From assembly GCA_019693395.1 (NCBI GenBank), contig JAAMXP010000076.1, forward strand, positions 1 to 26,240: a stretch of 26,240 nt of DNA, written 5' to 3'. Numbering within the stretch: position 1 is the first letter of the stretch; every line of letters starts with the position of its first letter. The position numbers and the translations under genes are program-made. This DNA is from Ettlia oleoabundans. Its lineage: Eukaryota; Chlorophyta; Chlorophyceae; Chlamydomonadales. The notes beneath the pieces were generated by a model. That model was not told where the DNA came from. It saw only the letters and a list, made by a program, of their open reading frames with translations, and ran no database searches. Below are positions 1 to 17,400 of this stretch, one piece after another.

Positions 1-35
1 GCGAGCCCCCCCCCAACCCCACCCCACCCCACCAC
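1..35 (-). other. G-rich start of a UPF2 intron
   Basis: The plus strand is almost pure C with spaced A. On the coding (minus) strand this is the first 35 nt of the intron after UPF2 exon 9, reading GTGGTGGGGTGGGGTGGGG and then a longer G run. It has at least four G-runs, enough to form a G-quadruplex in the pre-mRNA directly at the 5' splice site. The rest of the intron is outside the window. Confidence 0.6.
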
Positions 36-3000
36 CTGCATCCGGTGTCTCCAGCCCTGCCTCCACCGCCTCCAGCACCTCGTCCACCAGCGCCACACCC
101 AGACCAGGGTGGTACCGAGCCAGGCCAGCTGCCAGGCTGGCAATGTGGGGGATCTGGGAGTAGCGGCCCTTGTGTGAGGCGCGCAGCAATGTCTTCAACA
201 AGTACCGCTGGTACTGCGCCCAGGGCAGCCGCCTCAGTTTCTTCAGCACCTGCATGCAAAGGATGCATCAGAAACCAACAACAAGATCAACACAGTTTAC
301 CAAAGCAGGGTGCCAAGCATGTGCAACGGATGCACATCTTCACCGAAACCTACTAATCTGTACCTGCGAGCACAGGTGAATAATCCAGGCACAGGCAGCA
401 GCAAGGGGCCCAGTACTTGGAGAACAATGGCCAGTGCCCAGGTGTGCGACATCTTCCACAGGGTGAGGGCTGCACACTGTGAGCTAGCGGTTCCAACGCA
501 AGCTGGCATGCGCGGTTGTTGTGAAAGGATGCCTTCCAAAGTGCAATAAGCACTGCTCATGCTGTCACCTCCTGCCTATCTCCCTCTATCTGCACCGCCC
601 TTAACCCAGCCCCAAGTTCCTCTCTGCTCCCAGCTCCCTGCTCGCCTTTGTGACCTGGCCCAGCGGCAAGCGCTCGTACACCAGGTGGCGTATGTACTCG
701 TGCTGCGGCGGGCGCTGCTTGCGTTTGGCGGCCCTGTCTGCCGCCTTGACGGCAAAGTAGGCGCTGTCCACCAGCCCGCTCAGCCGCGCATCCAGATTGC
801 GTGCATTGCGCAGCTTCATCATCACTTCCAAGAAGTTGGACATGCGGGTGCTGGTCTCAGGCAGCCTGCAAGGGAAGGGTGGAAGATGGGGAGGCAGCGT
901 GCAAGCGAGCGGCAGGGAGAGGAGATGAGAGGGCAGTGTGAAAGGAGCTATATGCATACACAGACTGGGCTGAAGCATCGGTGCGATGCGCCAGCAAGGC
1001 AACCTGGCAGCGGGCATCTGGCCTGAACGACACTGCCGCCACTCCCCCCTCCCTGCTCTACTGCGCCCTGCCCTGCTCGCCCAGCTCCTACCTGTAGAAG
1101 AAGCGGCCTGCGGTCTCCACCATGGCACACGCTGCATCGATGTTATGCCCGCTGAAATCATCCAGCAGCCCCTTGAGCATGGAGAAGGCGGTCCCGGGAG
1201 GAAAGAGGCGGAACTTTGCCATTTCAGCTACGTAGCGCATGTTGCGCACACGGGGCTCCAGCGTGCGCGCCGTCGCATCCTTGCTGCGCTGCAATACCCC
1301 GAACTCAGACTCAAGGTGCGACACAACACCTGCATAAGGGCCGATATGAGGGGAAAGGCAAAAAAACAAGCTGCAAAGATGCCTGATCGGAAAGCAGGTA
1401 GAAAGGCAGCCAGGCAGGCAAGCAGAGGTTGATTGGCAGGACAGTGAGGTGTGCAAGCTTTGCCGCTGAAAATTTATCGCCGCATGAATGTGACCAAGGT
1501 CCAGCCAGCCACCCCGACTTGTCCCTCCTTTTATTGAAAGTACAGCTGCTGTGCAACACAATGCCCGCCCACAAGTGGGTGCTCAGAAAACCCCAGCACC
1601 CGCCCCGCTCACCCTGCGCCATATCTGGGAACACCTGTGCCAGCGTGGCGGTGATGCGTGCGTAGAAGGGCAGCAGCGCCAGAGCACCCACAGGCAACTC
1701 CGCGGCCAGCGCGCGCACCAGGCGCTTGCGAGCCCCCTTGTTCTGCATGTAGCAGAAGTTGACTGCCAGCTCATCAGCCAGCTCCTTGCTGACGCAGCGC
1801 GGCAGCCGCGACAGCAACAAGTCCAGCTGGCTTGGCTCTCTGGGGGCTTCCTCACCACCCACACCACCTGTGCTCTTGCCCTGCAGCGAGCGTATGAGGC
1901 AAAAGCCACCGGCAAAAAAAATTGGGTTCGGCAGGAGCACACAGCTCCCTGGAAGAGGGAGATATAGTGCCCACTGAATGACTGCTGCACAGTGTTGACA
2001 ACCTGGCCGTTGGCTGCGTTGGAGACAGTTCCAGCTGCTGCTGCTGCTGCTGCTACTGCTGCGTGTACAAGGCCACTCCATGCCTCCAACCACAAGAAGC
2101 CCCTAGATCCCGCTGCAGGCACGTGCATGTACCCACCCACCTCCAGTATTTCTTCATACCCCAGCTCCTGTTTGCTGCCTGACAGCGAGGTAGTGCTGCC
2201 AGAACCCGACAAGCCGCCCTTTTGTGCTGCACCGCCCACAGCGCCGCCGCCACCGCTGTCTTCTGCTTCTGCCTGCTGCTCCGCTTCCTCAGCGGCCCCA
2301 CTGCTGCTGGCTGGCTCCTGGTCGCCACCTGCCGCCTCCTTACCCTTCTCTCCCAGCAGTACCGCCGGCACTACGGCCCGCAAGTCTACCAGCGACTCGT
2401 AGAAGGACCGTGTCTCCTCATCTTCAAACACCTGCGCCGCATGCTGCTCCCCTGCACTGCCCACACCCTCGGCCTCTGTAGCCGCGGCGGCGATGCGTGT
2501 CACCGCCTGCTTCAGATCCGGCAGAGGCCGGTCCAGAACCTCACCCAGCGCTGCCGCCATGCGCTGCAGCCCCTCAAATCCCTTGCGCTGCGCCTCATAG
2601 GCTGCAGCCATGTCCTCAGGCAAGTCACCCCTGCTGTTCAGCACCCGAGAGTTCTCCGCCTCTGTAGCCTGAAGAGCCGCATGGCTGGCCTGCAATGCCT
2701 CACACGCCGACTGGAAGCAGCGCTCCACCGCGCCACGCAGCTGCTGCTGCGCATCCGGCGGCAGACTGTACCGCCCTGTAAGCGCCGACTCATACCGCGC
2801 CACAGCCTGCTTGTAAGCCTTTGCCGCGGTTGCCAGGTCATCATCAGATCCCTCCTCCCCCTGATCCAGGCTATCAGGTGCCAGCGCCACAGGCAAGGCT
2901 GGCGACAGACCCAGCACCTCCTCCCGCCCTGCCTTTGCTAGCGCTGTGAGTAAGGAAAGGCTAGTCTGAGCCGCCTCCGCATCCTTTTGAAAATCAATGC

Positions 3001-4383
3001 CTGTCGCCAGCTGCTTCACAATCTGCACAAGCACGTTGTGTGCGCTGTACAGGCCGGCCAGCAGCAGCTCAACAAGCAGGCGCAGCACAGCCCGCTTCCG
3101 TGCCACCCCCGCCTTCTCATCATCTGCACATGGAGCACAAGGATCACGGTTTGACAGTGGTGAGCGCGGCCACAGCGCTACCCGGCCTGCATGATTGGCC
3201 ATGGCAGCTCCCACAGGTAGGATGCGCAAGCAGCCAAGAGCTGCAGGCAACCGCCGGCAGGGGAACATGGGATATCCTGCCCTGCATGCAACACAATTGG
3301 CAGCCTAGCAATATGGCCCTCTGACCTTACAGGCTGCTAAAAACTCCCCTCATCATCTATCTCACCTGCGTTGGTGCACAGCCTGGCCAGCCCTCCCACC
3401 AGCTCCTGAGCAAAGTCGGCATACCGCTGGTGCAGCGCCGAGCAGACCGCCAGCGCTGCCGCCACATCTTTGACTCTGAGGGGAGCTTCGCAGATGGCCC
3501 CCACCACCTCACTCACATACTGCAAACATCAAGTGAAAGCTGAAAGTAAAGACTCAAGTACAGCAAGTGGTAGGCAAGCAGTCAGGTGGCCAAGCAGTCC
3601 AATGTGGGTGGGATTCGACGGCATAAACCACCAGCTGCCGCAAAGAGCCTGAACGCTCATCAGCAAAAAGAGATCACAATGTGTCACACATATAATGCAG
3701 ATATCAGTCGCAAACAGTCGCCGAACTAGGACGCATCAAAGTGCCAGCTGCCCGCCCACCCGCCTGCCCGCCCACCTTGCTCTGGTTTGTCTTTGCAATG
3801 TCGTCCAGCACCGACTGCCTCGACTCCTCACTCAGCCCCTTGAGCTTACGTATGATGGCGTTGTTGCGCTTCATGCTGGAGTCCAGCTTCTTCAGCGCAT
3901 CCTCACCTGCATTGTGTGAGCGTGAAGTGTGGGGGGGCTTGGGAGCGACGGTGTGGACAAGGGATACTGAACTATGCGAAGCAGCGAGCAGCGTGCTGAG
4001 CTACGAGTGCAGCACAACTAACAAGCTATGTCTCGCTCAGTCACGTGATGCATTGGCACGCCAGCCAGGTTGTAACGGGCACCTGGGCGGTCTGGGCTGA
4101 GGTTGAGGGTCCGCAGCTGCTGCCGCCGTTCAAGGGCCTCTGCTGCTTCATTGATCTTCTGGGTTGCGTCCTGCATCAAGACACCCGAGCACCCAAGTGA
4201 TAATAGCCACAGTATGAACATCAAAACACGCTGGTGAACATTCAAGTAAGTTGGAAGCAGCGGTGGCTGCTTGCCAGCTCGGCAGCCGTGGGAGCGACAG
4301 CAGCGGCAGGTGCGGTCTACCTTCAACACGTCTAGGGATGCAGCTGCGCCTCCCTGATCCTGTTCTTCCCCTTCCGTCCCCAT
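36..4383 (-). CDS. UPF2: UPF2, regulator of nonsense transcripts 2 (5' part; continues past left edge)
   Basis: UPF2 bridges UPF1 and UPF3 in nonsense-mediated mRNA decay and acts mainly in the cytoplasm. Nine exons (minus strand, 5' to 3'): 4383-4321, 4170-4083, 3906-3776, 3519-3366, 3123-2141, 1880-1613, 1329-1092, 865-655, 249-36; all introns are GT-AG and phases agree, giving 783 codons so far. Exons 2-5 encode the first MIF4G domain (KKLDSSMKRNNAIIRKLK, then an ICEAPLR block and LHQRYADF). Exon 5 ends with an acidic, Gly/Ser-rich linker after the FYESLVDLRAVVPAVLLGE block. Exons 6-8 form the second MIF4G domain (LPRCVSKEL, FYARITATL, GRFFYRLPET), and the third begins with PPQHEYIRHL and KKLRRLPW. 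The UPF1-binding C-terminus lies outside the window. The start is the first in-frame ATG; only about 45 residues precede the first MIF4G domain. The exon 8/9 join is about three residues shorter than in plant UPF2. Identity is confident. Confidence 0.93.
2035..2061. repeat. Short CTG/CAG microsatellite in a UPF2 intron
   Basis: Six perfect CTG units are followed by one CTA and two more CTG units. The tract lies in the UPF2 intron between exons 5 and 6 (1881-2140). An open minus-strand frame reads through it as an alanine run, but the splice sites on both sides and the UPF2 alignment exclude it from the coding sequence. Confidence 0.8.
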
Positions 4384-4999
4384 GCCAGCATCCACAGGCT
4401 GCAATAAGAGAATTGCCGACACTTGCGCAGCGCAGGGCAAAGTACACGCGCTCGTAACTCTCTATTTACGTTCGCTTCTTGATCCTATGCCAGTTAATGC
4501 CAAACAACCGCGAAAAACGTACTTCACCCGCATGCTGCGCCTGCCCTCCCTCGATGGGTGGCTGAGCAACTGCTGCAGCTCGACCTAAGCTGTCCCGCCC
4601 ATGTCGTTTGTCTGATCACTGAACGTCTATTTTTCTTTGCTGCCGGTTCCGTGCCTGCCGAGAGTCAACTGCACGACGGCTAGGACGCAAAGGCAAGCGC
4701 CGCGTCTTGGGGCAAGACAGCAACAGTGCTCGCAGCAGTCCGAGTGTCCTGCAGTAGCCGCGGTGCGGCCTCCAACCGTGCACAGGTTTGCTCTCCAGCA
4801 CTGCTGCCGCCATCACCGAGTCGGTACCTTCGACTGATTGCCGTCGATTTGGGTGCCCTCCTTGGTTGCAGCGGTAGTTGAACATACTCTCTTCTTGCTT
4901 TAGCAAATTTGAACGTGACAGGGGAAGGCGGGGGCAGAAGGGGCTTCAGGAGCCAAGGTGGCTGATGGTGCAACAGCGGTGCTGGGTGCTAAGGCGACG
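4384..4999. promoter_or_regulatory. Divergent promoter region between UPF2 and the BEACH gene
   Basis: About 616 bp separate the UPF2 start codon (minus strand) from the BEACH-protein start codon (plus strand). It must hold both 5' UTRs and both promoters. I see no clear TATA box or other recognised element and no convincing coding frame. A possible 3' splice site on the minus strand just upstream of the UPF2 ATG (reading CTCTTATTGCAG, near 4400) could mean an intron in the UPF2 5' UTR. The first in-frame stop upstream of the BEACH ATG is at 4916, which supports that start. Confidence 0.5.
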
Positions 5000-11067
<6,068 letters not shown>

Positions 11068-11468
11068 CTTGTGCCAGCTTACCCTTATTACACTGGCCAT
11101 CAACTGCCAAACATTTTTTGCCCTTCTTGCACGGCATACCCTTACGATCAGCTGCTCTACTGCTTGCATCACACCTGTCCTCTGCTTTGTTCTCCCCTCC
11201 TGCTTGTCCTTCATGCTGTCAACGTAAAATCCTTCGACATCTTAGCATAAGAACAGTGCATTTCGTTAGGTTAAGAGCGGGAGATGTTAAGAGCGGGAGA
11301 TGATGGCCTTAAAGCGCAGTGTTGCATTTAGGCAGGGCGCAGGGCGTGACCCCAGCACGCACATCATTACAATACGGAGAATCCCGGGCGATCGACGCTC
11401 ATATTTGGTCGCCAGCCCCAACGTTCTTGTCACCTCACAAGTCTGTTCAAACGAGCGTGACGCGAGAA
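11068..11468. other. Intergenic spacer between the BEACH gene and the GTPase gene
   Basis: About 400 bp lie between two genes on the same strand, so this holds the BEACH 3' UTR and the GTPase promoter and 5' UTR. I see no canonical TGTAA polyadenylation signal. The only notable structure is a 16-bp tandem duplication near 11271. An open frame that enters the GTPase start codon from upstream begins at a non-ATG codon, so I do not extend the gene into it. Confidence 0.5.
11271..11302. repeat. Perfect tandem duplication of a 16-bp unit
   Basis: The unit TTAAGAGCGGGAGATG occurs twice head to tail with no mismatch, about 170 bp upstream of the GTPase start codon. It lies in the presumed promoter or 5' UTR. 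It could be a duplicated transcription-factor site or a recent slippage event; the sequence alone cannot decide. Confidence 0.9.
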
Positions 11469-14400
11469 ATGGCCCCCGCTACAGCAGGGCAGATAACCCG
11501 CCGGGTTGCACGCATAGCTGACGAGTTTGGGGGGTCATTTGACGCCACAGCTCTGTCAGCCACCGCAAAGCGGCGCAAGGAAGCCGTGCGAGTCGTTGTC
11601 CTGGCCAACTGAGCACCTGGAAGCTCATCGTCGCTATGTGCGTTCTCCGCATCGTTATCTGTGTTTAATATTTCACAAAACCTGCGATCCGTGCAGAAAC
11701 GGCGTTGGGAAGAGCACGTTGCTTGACCTGCTGGTGTCTTTGTTTCTGCCGCGGGACAACGCCGACTATCGCCTGCCGGGAAGTCATGAAGAGCAGCAGG
11801 AAGAGGAGGAGGTCCCGGAATTGTTGGAGGCGCTGTTGGCCGAGCGGCTGAACGGGCACACTGCGGCGGACGCACTAGCGGCGGGAGATGTCATCCTGTG
11901 CCGCAACCCAGATTCGTCCCTGCACACTGACCACGTGTGCAAGGCACGAAGCCATGTCAAAGAGTACTACACTGGCAACCATGGCATGTTTGGACGTTAC
12001 AGCATGCTGCTGCCCGTGTCCTCCCGCCGCGGCACCACCACACAAGTGGAGATCCGCATTCGATGGGGCAACGCTGTGGGCTGCTGCATTGTGCCACGCA
12101 CAGCAGAGCGACTTGAAGAGATTACTGCCAGTGCTCTAGCGGTGAGGCTGATCAAGTGCATCGACTCAAAGGTCACTGGGGCTGTATGCTGTGACCTGCA
12201 GTGCAGTATCAAGCGCTGGAAGAAGCGCTCGTGTTGCATTAGGCGTTGTATTGTGGATGGCTTTCTTTCTTGAGTTATGCCTGGAACAAGGGGGCAAAGT
12301 GTGCATGTGAAACATGCGGCAGACCCTCGCTTGTCGCTTGACATTACCTGTGGCCCAACCTGATGGTTTGGTCTAGAATACCGCAGGACATGTTGGAGAT
12401 GGCAGGAGAAGAGGAGGATGACCGCGGCAGCCTTGTACGCGACAGGTCATTCAACCAGCAAGCAGGTGGGCTGTCATCTAACAAGGAGACTTGGCAAGGT
12501 TGGATATGCTCGTTGCACTCCATGAGCTGCGCTGGGCCTTTTCCAGGATCGTCCGGCTGGTCTGCAGATAGCCTCGCATGCTTACATGCTGCAGGCCTGC
12601 TGAAAGTGGCGGCAGGATTTGATGTGGTTAGCGAGCACACAAAAACCCGCCGGAGCCTGCATGCAATTCTTCAAGACCTGGCTTGCAAAGAGGGGAACCT
12701 GCTGCTGCCTGCACATCGCGAGGTTGCAGCGTGCTTGAAGCCCGTCATATACCTAGGTTGGTAGCGGCGTGCCGCTTCAGTGCTGCGGTGCCTGCTTTCT
12801 GATCCCAGTTTTGATTGTAGCCATTGTATGATGATGCTTTCTGCAAGTCCTGCCTCGCATTACCCGCATCTTTGCTCCTTGTTGCTTGTGCTAGTCTTCT
12901 TGTTTGCTGGCCTGCAGTCTTTCCGACATGCCTGCTGCTGCTGGCCGTCAATCCCATCACGAAAAAATCACGCACACAGCTCTGCAGGTACAAGGCAGGA
13001 CCTTAGCAGTGATCTCTGGTTTGTGAAGGATGCCCTGCACCGACCGGTGGAAGTTTTGCTGGACGCCTGCACCAATGGCTTGCCCCTGTCTCTGTCTCGC
13101 GAGCAGTTGTGCCAGGCGGACAGGATGGGCATGCTGATTGAGTACATTGACGTCACGGTGAGGTGGATGCAGCTGGCAAGTGGAGGAACCACAGGGGCAT
13201 CGCTGCTTGTGCGCAATGATAGCTTGAAGCCGGTGTGGGGTTTTCCAATACATGCTACAACTCGGGGCTTGACCGGTGCTGCTCACGTGTCAGAGGCACC
13301 GTCCTTGCTTGTTGGCTGCCTGCAGGTGCCATGCTCCGTGCTTGATTCCATTGTGCTGATTGATCAGCCTGGGATGGACGATACAAAGCCCTTTGCAAAC
13401 TACAACATTGACCAGGTGGGGCATTTGTTTGGGATGCCAATTCCTACAACGGTTGCAGATTACTGATGCTACCTTGTCGTGCATCTCACACCTGCACGTC
13501 AGTTGTCCATGCACGCAGGTGCTGAAGTCAGAGCCAGACCATGTGCTGGCGGTCTCACAGAAGAACCTAGGAGCAGACGCACTGGTGCTTGAGCGGCTTG
13601 TGGAGCAGACTGGCTTTCCTGCCAAGCAGGTTAGCTATGAACTCCCCCAGCGCGGTAAATGTGGCACCCACCCACCCACCCATACCCATGTGTATATGCA
13701 TGGACACAAGGCTGCCTTTATTTCCCACGAGCTAAGCAAAATACCTTGCTGTCATCACTACCGTCCGGCAGTGCCAAGCCTGCATGTTTTGCCGCACCTG
13801 CACAGCCTCCCCGCTGCCTGACCAATTGGGCCTCTGGTTGCAGCTGGCCACTCCCCACGGTCGAGGCAGGCTGATTGTGCTGCACTATCCTGAGAGCCAG
13901 GGGCAGTGCATGTCTGTTGAGGACTTGTGGGCGGACGAGGGCAATGAGGCTAAACATGAGGAGGTGAACCACCAGGAGTCGCGCCGACAGCTTAGCGATC
14001 AGCTCATTCGGGTGAGTGCAGCAGCCTGATGGTGACGCTTAAGCTGCATCCATGCTGCAGGGTGGCTGCAGGGCTCTTACAGTGGCAGAGCAGGCTTCCT
14101 TCACATGCGCTTGCCACACCCAATTACAATGTCTGCATGTTTGGCTTGCTGGTTTGCCCAACCTGTCACAAACATTCTAAGGCTTTTTCGTGCCATGCCC
14201 GTGCAGGTCGCACCCGCAACTATGTCTGCTGCCGAAAAGGAGGTTTGTGTAAACAGGTTCATCCAGGAGCGCTGCCACCTCATCACCGTCATGCCCGCAA
14301 CCTATTGCTCCTTGGCGCTGACCTCGGCAGAAGAAGTGGTGGAGTTCCTGCAGGAACGGCAACAGGGATCAGGACAGAACCCTTTCCTGGTCCACATGAG

Positions 14401-17400
14401 CCTGCAACAGCTGACCAACATGCGGAAACTGATGGGTGTGTACAGCTTTGGCAGTGCAATGGACAGCTGTCCCAATGGCAGTGGTTGCTATTGCGCACGT
14501 TGGCATCACTTTGCTGGCTGGTGCTGACTTGCCTCATTTATGTTGTGGCTGTTAACATGTGTGAATAGGCAACTCTATGACCCTCAGTCAGGCAGGTAGC
14601 TGGCGGGGCTACAATTGACTAGGTGCTGCTGCTTCCACCATGTAAGCTGGCTTACTGCCTCATCTCTCAAAGTTGCACACCATCTTTTCCCTCCTGCTGT
14701 TGCAGAGTTACTGGGGCTACTTTGCAGCTTTCAGGACGAGCAGCAGTTGCGGGACATGAGTACACAGGTGGAGCTTTTTCGCGACGCATTGGAAGGGGAG
14801 GAGTATGCCCTGACCCCAGAGCAGGTGTACAGGTTTGGCGACATGCTGCAGAAGAAGGTGGGGCAGGTGAAGCTGTTCGACTCTTTTGTGGAGCTGACCA
14901 AGCTGAACCAGCCGACTGAGCGCTATGGTGAGTCATTTCCACCTGCCCGCCAGTGCTGTGCTGAAGTCAGGTGGCGTTTGGCGGTTATGCGGCTTCCAGC
15001 GGGCACAAGCTTCCAGCAGTCCTTAGGCGTTGGGTTTGTTCTTTTGGTGTGACATGGTGTTCATGCACATGGAGTGTGTTTGAAATAAGGTGCAGGCCAG
15101 CAGGGGCTGGGAACCATCAAGAGGTTGCAAGAGAAGCTGCTGGCCAACCTGCAGCGCCCCAAACAGCTGTTGGTGCGGGAATTTGTTGACCACAAGCTGA
15201 ACGATGGTGCGCATGGTCTACCTGGGTTGACAAGCATCATCTTCCTGCCGGAGACATCGCTGTACTTCCAGCAGTCGTGTATGCACACCGGGTGTTGTCC
15301 TGTAGCGATGATCAACCATTAGGACGATGGCCCAAGCTATCCGTTTCTTTCACTGCCCGTACAACTCTTTCTTCTTCTTATGCCCCATGCTGCCGTTGCT
15401 TGCTGTTTATCCGTGCAGCCAGCATTGGGCAGATTGCGCAGCAGACGATCACCATCCTGCAAGAGCACCAGGCTTCTAAACTCAACATGGGGCATTTGCG
15501 GCGCCTGTGCAAGAACAGGGAGAATGAGGTAGGGACACATTGCGCGTTTGCCCTGCAAATGTGGCTACCCCCCAGCTTGTCCCAGCACTTTTACATGAAG
15601 TGCGTCCCCACAATGCAACAGCAGTCAAGGTGCCAGTCAGGTTAAAGCTATCCGCATGCCTGAAAAGAGTGTTGTTACAACACTACAGCAGTCAAGCCTG
15701 CCTGCTCTGCCTGTTGTGCAGGTGGCAAATGTGCCCAAAGTTATCCAGTCGATCATCATCCCGGCAGCTGCTTTGCCCTCGAGCAGCGGCTTTATGCAGG
15801 AAGAGCGAGAGTCCTTGCTTCAACCACACCGGCAAGCAGCAGAAGGGGTGGCAGAAATAATGAAGGCCAACCTGGGTGAGGAATATGTCCAATGTGGCAT
15901 GGACAGTGGCCTTCATCACACACAACCGACAAATGGGTCACAAGTACTGCCCGTTTACGTGTCAATGCAAACTAATGTGCTTTTAGGCATCTTTGAAATG
16001 GCCGGCACAACAAGCGAGCAGCCCAAGCTGGCTGAGTTCCTACAGTCTGCACCACTTTGGAGTAGGCACTTGGTGTCGCCGTTGACAAAGGAGTTTGTCA
16101 GGTGTGCAAGCCTGAAGCATGCAGGTAACACAACCATCCCATGAGTAGCCGAGCATGCTATAACATGATTTGCTTCCGGCTAGGTGCAGGGTGGCGATGT
16201 ACAACCTGGTTGAGGCAAAGGGTGCCTTGGACGCTGGTGTGATCAGCCTGCTACGCAAGCACATCAGGCAAGCATCCGCCACTGCTGGTAAATGCTTTGC
16301 TCGTCCACAGCAGGGATTGGCCGCTGTTGAGTTTGGTTGTTCTTTTACACTAAACGTTTTTGTTACTGTTGATGTATGCTGCAGTGAGCAGCTCAGTGCG
16401 GCTGAGGCACGCGCAGTGAAGGGTACCCGCAAGGCACAGTTCTGGCCACTGCTGCAGGTGCAGGGCTGCGTAATGACAACAGCTTTGTAAAGGGCCATCT
16501 GCACAATCTGCATCACATGCAATTTTCGGCATAAACCTGCTACACTCAAATGTTCTTCAGGAGGCCATTGAGAAGGCTCTGCGTGCATTTCGAGCAGAAC
16601 TGGCGGGGGAGGTGCAAGAAATTTTGGAGCGGCATGTGACCGAAGAGGTGTTTGGAGAGAACACCCTGTTTGTGAGGGTCAAGTAGGTTCAACGTCCCTA
16701 CGGGCCTGTGCCGCCCTCTGGCACGCTGCTGGCAGTATCTTCCACAATCAGTAGCAAGCGCTTGCAAGCGAAGCAACTGGAGATTTGACAGGCCATGCGC
16801 ATATGTAATGTGACTTTGTTGCTCTATGCTCTTTTGCGTGGGTTGAACTGCAGATCCAAGGCGCACGGCATTGCTCGGGTGGAGCTGAGGCGTAGCGAGC
16901 TGATGGCCACTGAGGCAGGGAATGCCGCAGATGCCAGCGAAGTGGTACAGCACCGCACCTGGCGTGAGCGTCTGGCTGCACAGAGGGAGCGGCAGCCTTG
17001 TCTGTGGAGAATTATTTGCCGCTTCATCCGTAGTGCGCACACCGTGGTGGTGGGACAGGTGCGGACAGCCAATTTCCCCAAACTTTTGTGATATGCATGT
17101 GCCAGAGACGGAGACGGGCCTACTCAAGGAACATGTGGATTTTTATGAACCAAAGGGAAGCCTGTGAAAAACAAGCAGCACAGTGTAAGCTGTGTGTACT
17201 GTTTGTGCACTTCTGTCTCCCCTGGTGCAGGAGGCAGACCGTGCAGAGCAGAGGGCCAACCTGCTCCTACTGTTGGAACATCTATCCCAGCAGCTTCGTA
17301 GCACCATCCAGCAGTACGCCAGCAATTCCATGGGCTTGCAGCACTTCATGGAGCGGCTTGGCAGGACCCTGGCCCACACAGCGCTGCAGAAGGGGCAAAT

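Noticed and set aside
1..35. C-rich terminal tract as a telomere or assembly artefact
   Set aside because: There is no regular telomere unit such as CCCTAAA, and the tract sits exactly where a UPF2 intron must begin after a valid donor.
1583..3268. Single 561-residue minus-strand open frame covering much of UPF2
   Set aside because: Only its part at 3123-2141 matches UPF2. Both ends run through introns with clear splice sites, and its start is not an ATG in a matching region.
4384..4440. Upstream extension of UPF2 reading frame
   Set aside because: The frame is open to 4440 but has no ATG before 4383, and a possible 3' splice site lies just upstream, so this is better seen as 5' UTR.
4958..4999. 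Fourteen extra N-terminal codons for the BEACH protein
   Set aside because: They begin with GTG; the first in-frame ATG after the upstream stop is at 5000 and has A at -3.
11527..12273. Unspliced plus-strand open frame that runs through the GTPase P-loop
   Set aside because: It starts with a non-ATG codon and lacks the hydrophobic strand that must precede a P-loop. The strand VRVVVLA lies in another frame just upstream and joins at the 11697 acceptor.
12918..12987. Extra GTPase mini-exon encoding PTCLLLLAVNPIT
   Set aside because: It would leave an intron of only 22 nt before the next exon. Using the acceptor before 12988 directly gives the right phase and a normal intron length.
13667..13687. 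CCCA repeat as a candidate CRISPR or satellite
   Set aside because: It is a short microsatellite within one intron, with no spacers and no second copy of a longer unit.
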